Notes under the pieces: model-generated
Database searches by the model: none
Told to the model about the DNA's origin: nothing
Seen by the model: the letters and a program-made list of their open reading frames with translations, nothing else
Part shown: piece by piece, positions 1 to 6,702 of the stretch
How the letters are laid out: each line of letters begins with the position of its first letter
How positions within the stretch are numbered: position 1 is the stretch's first letter
Assembly (NCBI GenBank): GCA_011620245.1
Contig: WOZN01000415.1
Location: forward strand, 1 to 15,456
Direction of reading: 5' to 3'
DNA length: 15,456 nucleotides
Source: Acidovorax sp.
GTDB lineage: Bacteria; Pseudomonadota; Gammaproteobacteria; Burkholderiales; Burkholderiaceae_C
Position numbers and translations under genes: made by a program

Positions 1-195
1 GGGCACCATGCGGCGTTACTCCTCCTTGCGGGCATGAGCCCGCCGCGTCGTCGCGTCTTGCCTGGTACCCCGATCACGGCACCGGCGGGCGCATCCAACT
101 GCCGTTTTTAGGATGATTTTCAAAGCCCGTTCTCGCCGGGTTCTCGGTCTGAGATCGTGAACAGGTTCTTATTGATGCGGCCCGCTGAAGTCTGA

Positions 196-247
196 ACCGT
201 TCGCCCTGAGCCTGTCGAAGGGCTTCGACAGGCTCAGCCTGAACGGT
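196..247. repeat. REP-like palindrome (25-bp arms)
   Basis: Left arm 196-220 and right arm 223-247 are inverted copies with a 2-nt centre. The inner 15 bp (ctgagcctgtcgaag against cttcgacaggctcag) and the outer accgttc/gaacggt pair perfectly; only a few positions between them mismatch. Palindromes with a CCTGTCGAAGGGC / CTTCGACAGG core are scattered through many proteobacterial genomes, including Burkholderiales, as intergenic REP-like elements. This copy lies in the non-coding space before the flagellar operon. It has no T-run after the right arm, so it is not a classical intrinsic terminator, although the transcript could still fold strongly. Confidence 0.8.
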
Positions 248-353
248 AGTTGATACAACAAAGGGGCGGATCAATAGGTGGCGGAATGCCGGGGTTTTGG
301 GCTTTTATTCTGGCTATTATTGGCCGGCAACTCGCCTAATAATGGGCTCTCAG

Positions 354-369
354 TGGACCGTGCGTTGCA
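354..369 (+). promoter_or_regulatory. possible sigma-54-type promoter before fliL
   Basis: TGGACCGTGCGTTGCA matches the -24/-12 pattern TGGCACG-N4-TTGCW at 14 of 16 positions, with exactly 10 nt between the GG and the GC. It ends about 46 nt before the fliL start, a sensible distance. Against it: Comamonadaceae flagellar genes are generally considered FlhDC/sigma-28 controlled, no upstream activator site was identified, and a single motif of this length can arise by chance. Confidence 0.3.
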
Positions 370-400
370 TCAGGCGTGCACACTGCATGCTTTTTACTCC

Positions 401-405
401 AAGGA
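401..405 (+). promoter_or_regulatory. ribosome-binding site deciding the fliL start
   Basis: AAGGA lies 9 nt before the GTG at 415. The same frame is open upstream to a GTG at 376, which would give 13 extra residues (MHTACFLLQGIFN) with no Shine-Dalgarno sequence. The site therefore favours GTG 415. Confidence 0.6.
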
Positions 406-414
406 ATTTTCAAC

Positions 415-981
415 GTGTCTGCCCCTATTTCCGCTGCCGCACCGGTCAAGGCAAAAAGCAAGAAGCTGATCGTGATCGGCGCCGTGCTTGCCTTGCTGGT
501 CATTGTGGGCGCTGGCGCCGCATGGTTCCTTGCCAGCCGGTCTCTTGCCGAGGAAGACGATGGTTCGGCGCCGGCGCGCAAGGAATCGGCCAAGGTGGTG
601 CCCACTTTCCTTCCCCTGGAGAACATGGTGGTCAATCTCGCCGACCCCGGCGGCGACCGTTTTGCGCAGATCGGCATCACGCTGGAATTGGCGGACACCA
701 AGACGGCCGAGCAGATCAAGCAATACCTGCCCAGCATTCGCAGCGGCATTCTTTTGCTGGTGTCGCAGCGCACCTCGGAAGAACTGCTGCAGGTCGAGGG
801 CAAGGAAAAACTGGCCTCCGATATCTTGCGGGAAGTGTCCCGTCCGCTGGGTTACCCGGTGTCGTCGGCCAAGCTCCGCCGCGAGGTGCAGGACGAGGAC
901 GCGGAAGAGCCCGCTGCGCGCCGCAAGGTCGAAAAGAACCCTGTGCAGCGGGTGTTGTTTTCCAGTTTCATCATCCAGTGA
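415..981 (+). CDS. fliL: flagellar basal body-associated protein FliL
   Basis: FliL is a single-pass inner-membrane protein that surrounds the stator and supports torque generation in the flagellar motor. The 188-residue product has a short basic cytoplasmic N-terminus (VKAKSKK), one membrane segment at about residues 17-40 (LIVIGAVLALLVIVGAGAAW), an acidic linker, and a periplasmic domain starting near TFLPLENMVVNL and ending in VQRVLFSSFIIQ, all typical of the family. The start is the GTG at 415, preceded by AAGGA 9 nt upstream. It is the first gene of the fliLMNOPQR operon; fliM begins 18 nt after its stop. Length and composition are ordinary. The identity rests on topology, the conserved NMVVNL and FSSFIIQ elements and its position directly before fliM. 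Confidence 0.93.
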   Translation: MSAPISAAAPVKAKSKKLIVIGAVLALLVIVGAGAAWFLASRSLAEEDDGSAPARKESAKVVPTFLPLENMVVNLADPGGDRFAQIGITLELADTKTAEQIKQYLPSIRSGILLLVSQRTSEELLQVEGKEKLASDILREVSRPLGYPVSSAKLRREVQDEDAEEPAARRKVEKNPVQRVLFSSFIIQ

Positions 982-999
982 GCTGGCAAGGATTTTTTC

Positions 1000-2004
1000 A
1001 TGAGTGATTCATTTCTGTCCCAGGAAGAGGTGGATGCCCTTCTGGAAGGGGTTACCGGAGAGAGTCAGAAATCGGTGGAGGAAGTCGCTGAGGCGGGGGC
1101 TGTCCGCAATTACGACCTCTCCAGCCAGGAGCGCATTGTTCGTGGCCGCATGCCGACGATGGAAATCGTCAACGAGCGGTTTGCGCGCAATTTCCGCATC
1201 GGGTTGTTCAACTTCATCCGCCGCAGTCCCGAAATATCCGTGGGCACCGTCTCGGTGCGGCGCTACAGCGCCTTTCTGCGCGAACTGGCGGTTCCCACCA
1301 ATTTCAACATTGTGGCCGTCCGGCCGTTGCGCGGCAGTGGGCTGATCGTGTGCGAGCCCTCCTTGGTGTTCGGCATCATCGACACGCTGTATGGCGGCGT
1401 GGGCAAGTTTCAGACCCGGATCGAGGGGCGTGATTTTTCGCCCACCGAGCAGCGCGTCATCAACCGGCTGGTGGATGTCATCTGCGCCGAATACAAGAAG
1501 GCGTGGCACGGTATCTATCCGCTGGATCTGGAATACCAGCGCTCGGAAATGCAGCCCCAGTTCGCAAACATCGCGACGCCCAGTGAAATTGTGGTCTCCA
1601 CCGCGTTTCAGCTGGAAATCGGCGACCTCTCGGGCGCCATCCATATTTGCATGCCCTATGCCACCCTGGAGCCGATCCGGGATGTGCTGTATTCGTCCAC
1701 GCAGGGTGACTCGATCGAGGTGGATCGCCGCTGGGTGCGGGTATTGACGCGCGAAATCCAGGCAGCCGAAGTGACCCTGGTGGCCGAGCTGGCGCGGGCC
1801 GATGCCACCGTGGAGCAGCTGCTGGCCATGAAGCCCGGCGATTTCATTGAACTGGACCGGGAACCCCGTATCCGGGCCTCCATTGGTGGAGTGCCTATTT
1901 TTGAGTGCCAATATGGCACCCACAATTCCAAATATGCGATTCGCATTGAAGAATGCCTGCGCAATGCGGACATGAACTGGCTGGGAGAAAAAGATGTCCA
2001 CTGA
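1000..2004 (+). CDS. fliM: flagellar motor switch protein FliM
   Basis: FliM is the C-ring protein that receives CheY-P and sets the direction of motor rotation. The 334-residue product opens with MSDSFLSQEEVDALLEG, the conserved N-terminal helix that binds CheY-P. A middle CheC/FliM-like domain follows at about residues 40-230, with the typical NERFARNFR and FIRRSPEISV segments, and then a C-terminal SpoA domain at about 245-325, which packs with FliN. Length is that of the family. The ATG at 1000 has AAGGA 7 nt upstream. The 3' end overlaps fliN by 11 nt, indicating translational coupling. The intact CheY-docking helix connects this operon with the chemotaxis operon further along the window. 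Confidence 0.97.
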   Translation: MSDSFLSQEEVDALLEGVTGESQKSVEEVAEAGAVRNYDLSSQERIVRGRMPTMEIVNERFARNFRIGLFNFIRRSPEISVGTVSVRRYSAFLRELAVPTNFNIVAVRPLRGSGLIVCEPSLVFGIIDTLYGGVGKFQTRIEGRDFSPTEQRVINRLVDVICAEYKKAWHGIYPLDLEYQRSEMQPQFANIATPSEIVVSTAFQLEIGDLSGAIHICMPYATLEPIRDVLYSSTQGDSIEVDRRWVRVLTREIQAAEVTLVAELARADATVEQLLAMKPGDFIELDREPRIRASIGGVPIFECQYGTHNSKYAIRIEECLRNADMNWLGEKDVH

Positions 2005-2434
2005 AGACAATAAAGACGGCAAAGACAGCGCGGACGATCCGTTTGCCGGCTGGGCCGAGGCCCTGGAAGAACAAAAGCGCACCGATGACAAGCCCGGCGA
2101 TGCGGAGCAGGGCGGGCCGTTGTCCGGCGAACCGGTTCGCCCGTTCTCTGGTGGTGGCGACGGAACGGTCAACGACATCAACATGGTGCTCGACATTCCC
2201 GTGCAGCTGTCGGTGGAGCTGGGGCGCACCAAAGTGCCCATCAAATACATCCTCCAGCTGGCCCAGGGGTCTGTGGTGGAGCTTGACGCGCTGGCCGGCG
2301 AGCCTATGGATGTGCTGGTCAACGGCTACCTGATTGCGCAGGGCGAGGTAGTGGTGGTCAACGACAAGTTCGGCATTCGTCTCACCGACGTGGTGACGCC
2401 ATCGGAACGCCTGCGGCGGGTCAGCCGTGGATAG
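1994..2434 (+). CDS. fliN: flagellar motor switch protein FliN
   Basis: FliN forms the bottom of the C-ring with FliM and binds the export ATPase regulator FliH. The 146-residue product has a hydrophilic, acidic N-terminal extension (about residues 1-58, rich in D, E, K and G) and a C-terminal SpoA domain (about 62-140) beginning at VLDIPVQLSVELGRT and including the conserved LAQGSVVELD and VNGYLIAQGEVVVV elements followed by FGIRLTDV. The ATG at 1994 lies within the last codons of fliM, an 11-nt overlap. fliO follows after 7 nt if its ATG at 2442 is used. The extension is within the range seen in betaproteobacteria. Confidence 0.96.
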   Translation: MSTEDNKDGKDSADDPFAGWAEALEEQKRTDDKPGDAEQGGPLSGEPVRPFSGGGDGTVNDINMVLDIPVQLSVELGRTKVPIKYILQLAQGSVVELDALAGEPMDVLVNGYLIAQGEVVVVNDKFGIRLTDVVTPSERLRRVSRG

Positions 2435-2441
2435 TGCCGGC

Positions 2442-2786
2442 ATGACCCAGACGCTGGTCATCGTGGTGCTGTTCGTGGCGGCCATGGCCGCCTTGCCGTG
2501 GCTGGTGCGGCGCGTGCAGTTGCGCCAGGCGGCGGGTGGCGCGCCGGGGGGCACCTCGTCTCGCGTGCTTTCTGCCGTGGCGGTGGGCCCCCAGCAACGC
2601 GTTGTGACCGTCGAGGTGGGGCCGGAAGGGGCGCGCGCCTGTTTGGTGCTGGGAGTGACGGCCCAGAACATTACCTGTCTGCATGTCATCAATGCGCCTG
2701 CTGCGGTGCAGGCGGCTCCGGCGCCTTCTTTTGCCGGCGAAATGGCGCTGGCTGCACAGACATCCGAAAAGGTCCCCCATGTCTGA
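2442..2786 (+). CDS. fliO: flagellar biosynthetic protein FliO
   Basis: FliO is a small membrane protein that helps FliP assemble into the export gate. The 114-residue product starts with a hydrophobic segment (about residues 3-22, TLVIVVLFVAAMAALPWLV), then a basic stretch (RRVQLRQ) and a cytoplasmic domain with the family-typical LSAVAVGPQQRVVTVEV and CLVLGVTAQNITCLHVI motifs. The family is poorly conserved, so the call depends on this topology and on lying exactly between fliN and fliP. An in-frame GTG at 2427 would add five residues and overlap fliN by 8 nt; neither start has a strong Shine-Dalgarno sequence. The 3' end overlaps fliP by 8 nt. Confidence 0.88.
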   Translation: MTQTLVIVVLFVAAMAALPWLVRRVQLRQAAGGAPGGTSSRVLSAVAVGPQQRVVTVEVGPEGARACLVLGVTAQNITCLHVINAPAAVQAAPAPSFAGEMALAAQTSEKVPHV

Positions 2787-3570
2787 AGCGGCCGGTGGAT
2801 GCCGAAGCAGGGCGTGGCGCATACCACGCCCGACGGCATGGCTGGCGGGATTTGGTGCGATGGCCATGGTGCATATGCCCGCTGTCGCGCAAAGTGGCGG
2901 CTCGTTGCCCTTGCTCGTGGGATCGGGCAGCGCGGGAACCAGTTTCTCGGTGCCCATCCAGACATTGCTGTTCTTCACGGCGCTGTCATTCCTGCCGGCC
3001 GTGCTGCTGATGATGACGGGATTCACCCGCATCGTCATTGTGCTGTCGCTGTTGCGCCAGGCCCTGGGTACGCAGTCTGCCCCGCCCAATCAGGTCATCA
3101 TCGGCCTGTCGCTTTTTCTCACGTTCTTTGTCATGGGGCCCACGCTGGACCGCGTGTACCAGGATGCCTATGTGCCCTACACCACCAACGCCATCAGCTT
3201 CGAGGCGGCGCTGGAAAAAGCCGAGGCACCGATGCGGGCATTCATGCTCAAGCAGACCCGGCAGTCCGACTTTGCGCTTTTCTCCCGCCTGGCGCGGCTG
3301 GACGCTACGGTCACCGCCGAAACCGCTCCCCTGCGGGTACTGGTGCCGGCTTTTGCGACCAGCGAGCTCAAGTCCGCATTCCAGATCGGATTCATGATTT
3401 TCATCCCGTTTCTGGTCATCGACATGGTGGTGTCCAGCATCCTGATGTCCCTGGGCATGATGATGTTGTCGCCCGTGCTGGTGGCGTTGCCGTTCAAGCT
3501 GATGCTGTTTGTTCTGGCCGATGGCTGGAATCTGCTGATTGGCTCGCTGGCCGCCAGTTTTGTGACCTGA
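2779..3570 (+). CDS. fliP: flagellar export gate protein FliP
   Basis: FliP forms, with FliQ and FliR, the inner-membrane gate of the flagellar type III export apparatus. The 263-residue product begins with a cleavable-type signal peptide: a basic region (RSRAWRIPRPT), a hydrophobic core (AWLAGFGAMAMVHM) and AVAQ as a likely cleavage point near residue 35. FliP is unusual among flagellar membrane proteins in having such a signal. The mature part shows the hallmark TGFTRIVIVLSLLRQALGT, then the periplasmic loop, then VPAFATSELKSAFQIGFMIF and several membrane helices ending in DGWNLLIGSLAASF. The frame is open further upstream to 2683, but that extension is arginine-rich, lies inside fliO and would hide the signal peptide; the ATG at 2779 has AAAGG 6-7 nt before it. 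Confidence 0.97.
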   Translation: MSEAAGGCRSRAWRIPRPTAWLAGFGAMAMVHMPAVAQSGGSLPLLVGSGSAGTSFSVPIQTLLFFTALSFLPAVLLMMTGFTRIVIVLSLLRQALGTQSAPPNQVIIGLSLFLTFFVMGPTLDRVYQDAYVPYTTNAISFEAALEKAEAPMRAFMLKQTRQSDFALFSRLARLDATVTAETAPLRVLVPAFATSELKSAFQIGFMIFIPFLVIDMVVSSILMSLGMMMLSPVLVALPFKLMLFVLADGWNLLIGSLAASFVT

Positions 3571-3582
3571 GGACGCTGTTTT

Positions 3583-3852
3583 ATGACATCGCAGATGGTT
3601 TTGACCATGGGGAGCGAGGCGCTCACCCTGCTATTGATGATTGCCATGCCCGTGCTGGGCGTGGTGATGGCGGTCGGCTTGCTGGTCAGCATCTTTCAGG
3701 CCGTGACGCAGATCCATGAAGCCACCCTGGCCTTTGTTCCCAAGCTCATCGCCGCCATGGTGGTCTTTGCGGTGGCCGGTCCGTGGATGATCAGCACGCT
3801 GGTGGATTACATCCGCCGGACCATTGAATCGATACCGTCCGTGGTTGCCTGA
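3583..3852 (+). CDS. fliQ: flagellar export gate protein FliQ
   Basis: FliQ is a two-helix membrane protein that packs around the FliP-FliR core of the export gate. The 89-residue product has the expected family length and two hydrophobic helices (about residues 12-38 and 52-75) joined by the conserved loop FQAVTQIHEATLAFVPKL. The ATG at 3583 has TGAGGA 9 nt upstream, which overlaps the fliP stop codon. Unlike the other junctions in this operon, its 3' end is followed by a 156-nt gap before the fliR start. Confidence 0.97.
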   Translation: MTSQMVLTMGSEALTLLLMIAMPVLGVVMAVGLLVSIFQAVTQIHEATLAFVPKLIAAMVVFAVAGPWMISTLVDYIRRTIESIPSVVA

Positions 3853-4008
3853 TGTGGCACACAGCTTGGTGAGGGTGAGCATGCCGCGCCAATGCACCAG
3901 TCCTGTGGCGATGTCGCCGAACTGCGCGGGCGGTGGGTGCCTTCCAGTGCGGGTGGCTGGCTGCGTCCGGTCCATGCCCATGTTCCCTGTCTGGACGGTG
4001 GATTTTTC
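3853..4008 (+). other. 156-nt fliQ-fliR spacer with an in-frame open extension
   Basis: The other junctions in this operon overlap or are less than 20 nt. This spacer is open in the fliR frame back to an ATG at 3892, which would add 39 residues (starting MHQSCGDVAELRG) that lack the hydrophobic character of a FliR N-terminus. The stretch is rich in Gly, Arg, Trp and Pro codons. I recognise no gene, RNA or repeat in it. Confidence 0.5.
3997..4002 (+). promoter_or_regulatory. ribosome-binding site deciding the fliR start
   Basis: GGTGGA lies 6 nt before the GTG at 4009. This start yields the FliR-like N-terminus ITFTEAQLVAWISPILWP, whereas the upstream ATG at 3892 has no comparable site. Confidence 0.55.
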
Positions 4009-4779
4009 GTGATTACCTTCACCGAGGCACAGCTCGTGGCCTGGATTTCGCCCATTCTTTGGCCATTCTTGCGTGTGCTGGCCGTTTTTACGGTGGCGCC
4101 CGTGTTCTCGATGCGCGCCATTCCCATGCGGGTCAAGGTGGGGCTGGCCTTTCTGGTTGCACTGTGCGCGCAGGCCGTGTTGACCAATCAGCCGGTGATC
4201 AGCGTGAACGGGCGCGAGGCCCTCGGGGCAGTGGTCCAGCAGGTGGTGGTGGGCTTGACCATCGGGTTCGCCGTGCGGCTGGTGTTTTCTGCCGTGGAGC
4301 TGGCGGGGGAACTCATCGGTCTGCAGATGGGGCTGAATTTCGCGTCGTTCTTCGACCCGGCGAGCAATGCGCAGGTCAGCGCTGTCGCACGATTTTTCGG
4401 GAACATGGCGACCTTGCTCTTTGTGGTCATCAATGGGCACCTGATGGTGCTGATGGCCGTGGTCAAGAGTTTTGACAGTTTTCCCGCCGACGGAAATTTT
4501 CTGCAGGCACTGGGGCAGATGCGGCTGCACGAACTGGGGGCCTCGCTGTTCTCCAGTGCCTTGTGGATTGCGCTGCCGATGATCGCGCTGCTGACGTTTG
4601 TCAACCTCACCCTGGGCATCATTTCGCGCGTGGCTCCGCAGATGAATGTCTATGCGGTGGGCTTTCCGGTGACCCTGACCGTCGGACTGGTTGGCATTGC
4701 TGCCACTTTGCCCATGCTGGAGCAGCCGGTGCTGGCCTTGATGCAGCAGGTCATGGATCTCTTTGAGGTCCAGCGGTAG
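4009..4779 (+). CDS. fliR: flagellar export gate protein FliR
   Basis: FliR is the third core subunit of the flagellar export gate and builds the FliP-FliR spiral through which substrates pass. The 256-residue product from GTG 4009 is of family length and almost wholly hydrophobic. It has the typical start ITFTEAQLVAWISPILWPFLR, the VAPVFSMRAIPMRVKVGLAF segment, the GLQMGLNFASFFDP element and the late TLGIISRVAPQMNVYAVGFP motif, with about six membrane helices. The longer ATG 3892 frame is discussed under the spacer. It is the last gene of the operon; the opposing response regulator gene ends only 9 nt beyond its stop, and no clear terminator lies between. Confidence 0.95.
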   Translation: MITFTEAQLVAWISPILWPFLRVLAVFTVAPVFSMRAIPMRVKVGLAFLVALCAQAVLTNQPVISVNGREALGAVVQQVVVGLTIGFAVRLVFSAVELAGELIGLQMGLNFASFFDPASNAQVSAVARFFGNMATLLFVVINGHLMVLMAVVKSFDSFPADGNFLQALGQMRLHELGASLFSSALWIALPMIALLTFVNLTLGIISRVAPQMNVYAVGFPVTLTVGLVGIAATLPMLEQPVLALMQQVMDLFEVQR

Positions 4780-4788
4780 CCTGGAGCG

Positions 4789-5418
4789 TCAAACCAATTC
4801 GTTGCGGATGGCGTAGACCGTCAGTTCAGCGTTGTTGGTGAGCTTCAGCTTCTCGAGAACGCGGGAGCGGTAGACGCTGACCGTCTTGGGGCTCAGCATC
4901 AGCTCTTCGGCAATGTCCGACAGCTTGCGTCCCGAGGCAATCTTGACCAGGGTTTGCAGTTCACGCTCGGAGAGCGCGGCATGAGGGGCCTCGGTTGCAG
5001 GTTGCGCCAGGCTTTCCGCCAGCATTTGGGCCACTTCCGGTGTGAGGTATTTGCGTCCCTGCATCACGGTGCGCACGGCGGCAATGAGCTCGACCGGATC
5101 GCTGGCCTTGTTCGCATACCCTTGCGCCCCGGCACGCAGACAGCGCAGCGCGTACTGGTCTTCCGGATACATCGAGACCACCAGCACCTTGATGCTGGCG
5201 TGCGTCTCGCGCACACTGGCCAGCACTTCCAGGCCGCTGCGTCCGGGCATGTTCAGGTCCAGCAGCAGCACATCGCAGGTGGCGGCACGCAGCACTTCGC
5301 GCAATTCCGAGTAACCACCCGCCTCACCGGTGATCCGGATGTCCGGGGCCTCTGTCAGCGTATCGCGTATGCCGCGGCGCAAGACAGCGTGGTCATCACA
5401 CAACACAACATGAATCAC
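4789..5418 (-). CDS. NarL/FixJ-family response regulator
   Basis: This is a DNA-binding response regulator, probably controlled by the kinase encoded just upstream. The 209-residue product has an N-terminal receiver domain (about 1-118) with the acidic pair D8/D9, the phosphoacceptor D54 (LLLDLNMPG), the switch S82 and K104, and a C-terminal LuxR-type helix-turn-helix (about 147-205: LSERELQTLVKIASG ... LSPKTVSVYRSRVLEKL). It starts with GTG at 5418, in a GTGA overlap of 4 nt with the kinase stop codon, with AAGGAG 9 nt upstream, so the pair is translationally coupled. Its targets cannot be read from the sequence. Position between flagellar and chemotaxis operons makes a role in motility or lifestyle switching plausible (inference). 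Confidence 0.93.
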   Translation of the reverse strand: MIHVVLCDDHAVLRRGIRDTLTEAPDIRITGEAGGYSELREVLRAATCDVLLLDLNMPGRSGLEVLASVRETHASIKVLVVSMYPEDQYALRCLRAGAQGYANKASDPVELIAAVRTVMQGRKYLTPEVAQMLAESLAQPATEAPHAALSERELQTLVKIASGRKLSDIAEELMLSPKTVSVYRSRVLEKLKLTNNAELTVYAIRNELV

Positions 5419-6527
5419 GGGGGCGCTCCTTCATGGGGTGCATTGTCGCGCGATGCGAGGGGAACCGAGAGCGTCACACTGGTGCCTTTGCCGGGCTGGC
5501 TGCTGATGTCCAGCCAGCCGTTCACGGTGCGCGCCCGCTCCTGCAGCCCCTTCAGGCCAAAAGCCTTGGGTTTGTCGCGCATGGCGGGTTCAATGCCGCA
5601 GCCGTTGTCGGCGACTTCCAGCGTCAGCACGCCTTCGCTGTCTGCCAGGTCGATGTGAACGGCCTGCGGCGCGGCATGTTTGGCGACATTGGTCAGCGCT
5701 TCCTGGGCGGTGCGATAGGCTACCAGTTGCACTTCGGCAGGGATGTCGACGACTCCGCTGCTCGTACGGACCAGCGTCGGCACGCCTGTGCGCCGCTCGA
5801 AACTGCTGGCCAGCCACTGGACGGCGGCGACCAGCCCCTGATCGAGGATGGGAGGGCGCAGGTTCATCATGATGCGCTGGCTGGCGCCAATGGCATGCTG
5901 GAGCATGTCGGCCGCGGCCGTGGCGTGTTCTTGCATGGCCGGATCATGGGCGTGGCGCCCGATCCAGGCGATATCAAAGCGGACCGCGGTGAGGGCGCCC
6001 CCGATGTCGTCATGGATTTCCCGGGCGATGGCCGCTCGCTCTTGCTCGATGGAGGTTTGCAGGTGCTCCGTGAGGTCTGCGAGGCGGCGCTGGGATGCGG
6101 CCAGTTCGGCCACGGCCAGTTCGTGCATTCGCCTCGCTTCGTGCACCTCAATGGCACGCGCCATCACATGGGGTAAGCGCGCCATGTCGTCTTTGGAGAG
6201 GTAGTCCGCGATCCCCAGCCGCATGGCGTCCACGGCTGCCGCCTCGCCGATGGCGCCCGAGAGCAGGATGAAAGGTGGATGCTGAGGCAGTCGCGCAACA
6301 TGCTGCCAGGCATCCAGCGCGGTAAACCCTGCCAGCCGATAGTCTGCCACGATGATGTCAAAGGGCTCGTTTGTCGTCAGGGTCTGGAAGGCCTCCAGCG
6401 TATCCACATGCTGAAGCGTGCATGCCATCCCGGAGCGGCGCAAGACAGCCTTCGCAAGCCGATGATCGGCAAGAGAATCTTCAAGATGAAGGATCTTTAG
6501 AGGATGGTCTGGTATTGCTGTGACCAT
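5415..6527 (-). CDS. receiver-histidine kinase (NarX/DegS-type HisKA_3)
   Basis: This appears to be a soluble histidine kinase paired with the downstream regulator. The 370-residue product from ATG 6527 has an N-terminal receiver domain (about residues 8-125, phosphoacceptor D62 in IIVADYRLAG), a short coiled coil (about 130-165), a HisKA_3 dimerisation domain with phosphorylatable H172 (AREIHDDIGGALTAV), and a HATPase_c domain with N280 (AQEALTNVAKHA), DNGCGI at about 307-312 and GLKGLQERA. No membrane segment or sensor domain is visible, so the input is probably phosphorylation of its own receiver domain. A TTG at 6560 would add 11 residues (MFQYVSYDSAP), but neither start has a good Shine-Dalgarno sequence. 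It diverges from the chemotaxis operon. Confidence 0.92.
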   Translation of the reverse strand: MVTAIPDHPLKILHLEDSLADHRLAKAVLRRSGMACTLQHVDTLEAFQTLTTNEPFDIIVADYRLAGFTALDAWQHVARLPQHPPFILLSGAIGEAAAVDAMRLGIADYLSKDDMARLPHVMARAIEVHEARRMHELAVAELAASQRRLADLTEHLQTSIEQERAAIAREIHDDIGGALTAVRFDIAWIGRHAHDPAMQEHATAAADMLQHAIGASQRIMMNLRPPILDQGLVAAVQWLASSFERRTGVPTLVRTSSGVVDIPAEVQLVAYRTAQEALTNVAKHAAPQAVHIDLADSEGVLTLEVADNGCGIEPAMRDKPKAFGLKGLQERARTVNGWLDISSQPGKGTSVTLSVPLASRDNAPHEGAPP

Positions 6528-6536
6528 AGGGGCGCT

Positions 6537-6564
6537 ATCATAGGATACATATTGGAACAAATAA
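6537..6564 (-). promoter_or_regulatory. possible sigma-70 promoter of the kinase-regulator pair
   Basis: On the minus strand TTATTT (6559-6564) and TATGAT (6537-6542) are spaced by 16 nt in an AT-rich patch. Transcription would begin only a few bases before ATG 6527, giving an almost leaderless mRNA, which fits the lack of a Shine-Dalgarno sequence there. The match is by eye only. Confidence 0.3.
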
Positions 6565-6580
6565 TGTTTTCACGCGGGGC

Positions 6581-6635
6581 GTGTGTGGCGCAGAGCGCCA
6601 GACGAGCAACACCGTGCAAGGTGAAAGTCTGGTGC
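6581..6635 (+). other. structured leader element resembling the 5' end of a group II intron
   Basis: The stretch begins GTGTG, then has a perfect hairpin tggcgc-aga-gcgcca (6586-6600). A longer stem-loop follows: gcgccagac (6595-6603) pairs with gtctggtgc (6627-6635) with one G-U pair, enclosing a cacc/ggtg stem (6610-6613 with 6620-6623). The two hairpins share 6595-6600 and so exclude each other. A GUGYG start and a GGUGAAAGUC motif (6620-6629) are features of the 5' part of many bacterial group II introns. No intron reverse transcriptase or domain V is present before the next gene, so this could only be a fragment. It may instead be a regulatory leader of the chemotaxis operon or chance. 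Confidence 0.35.
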
Positions 6636-6702
6636 TTGATGGCGGGTTCCGCAGGATCTGCTTTCTTGCGTGCTTTGCAATATTTGCCGGGATGGAAAAA
6701 CG

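Larger units (their letters stand above)
1..414. other. non-coding region upstream of the flagellar operon
   Basis: I see no convincing gene here. All plus-strand frames entering from the left edge stop by about position 113, and the only open frame on the minus strand (about 74-274) is short and runs straight through the palindrome at 196-247, so it is probably not coding. Visible contents are a 6-bp GC hairpin (gcgggc/gcccgc, 28-43), the REP-like palindrome (196-247), an AT-richer stretch at about 297-345, a sigma-54-like motif (354-369) and the fliL ribosome-binding site (401-405). The first 190 bases do not look like the tail of a gene I recognise and may be a dispersed non-coding repeat (inference). 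Confidence 0.5.

Noticed and set aside
1009..2322. 437-residue open frame on the minus strand opposite fliM and fliN
   Set aside because: fliM and fliN are unambiguous on the plus strand; the antisense product has no family features.
2799..3719. 306-residue plus-strand frame overlapping fliP and fliQ
   Set aside because: It is an out-of-frame reading of fliP, whose signal peptide, motifs and coupling with fliO are clear in the other frame.
4760..4795. Intrinsic terminator between fliR and the response regulator
   Set aside because: Only a 5-bp pairing (tccag/ctgga) without a T-run is present in the convergent junction.
6670..6702. GTG 6670 as start of the CheZ-like gene
   Set aside because: The nearest purine-rich site (AGGAT) is 13 nt away and the added residues (MLCNICRDGKT) look unlike coding sequence; ATG 6703 is preferred.
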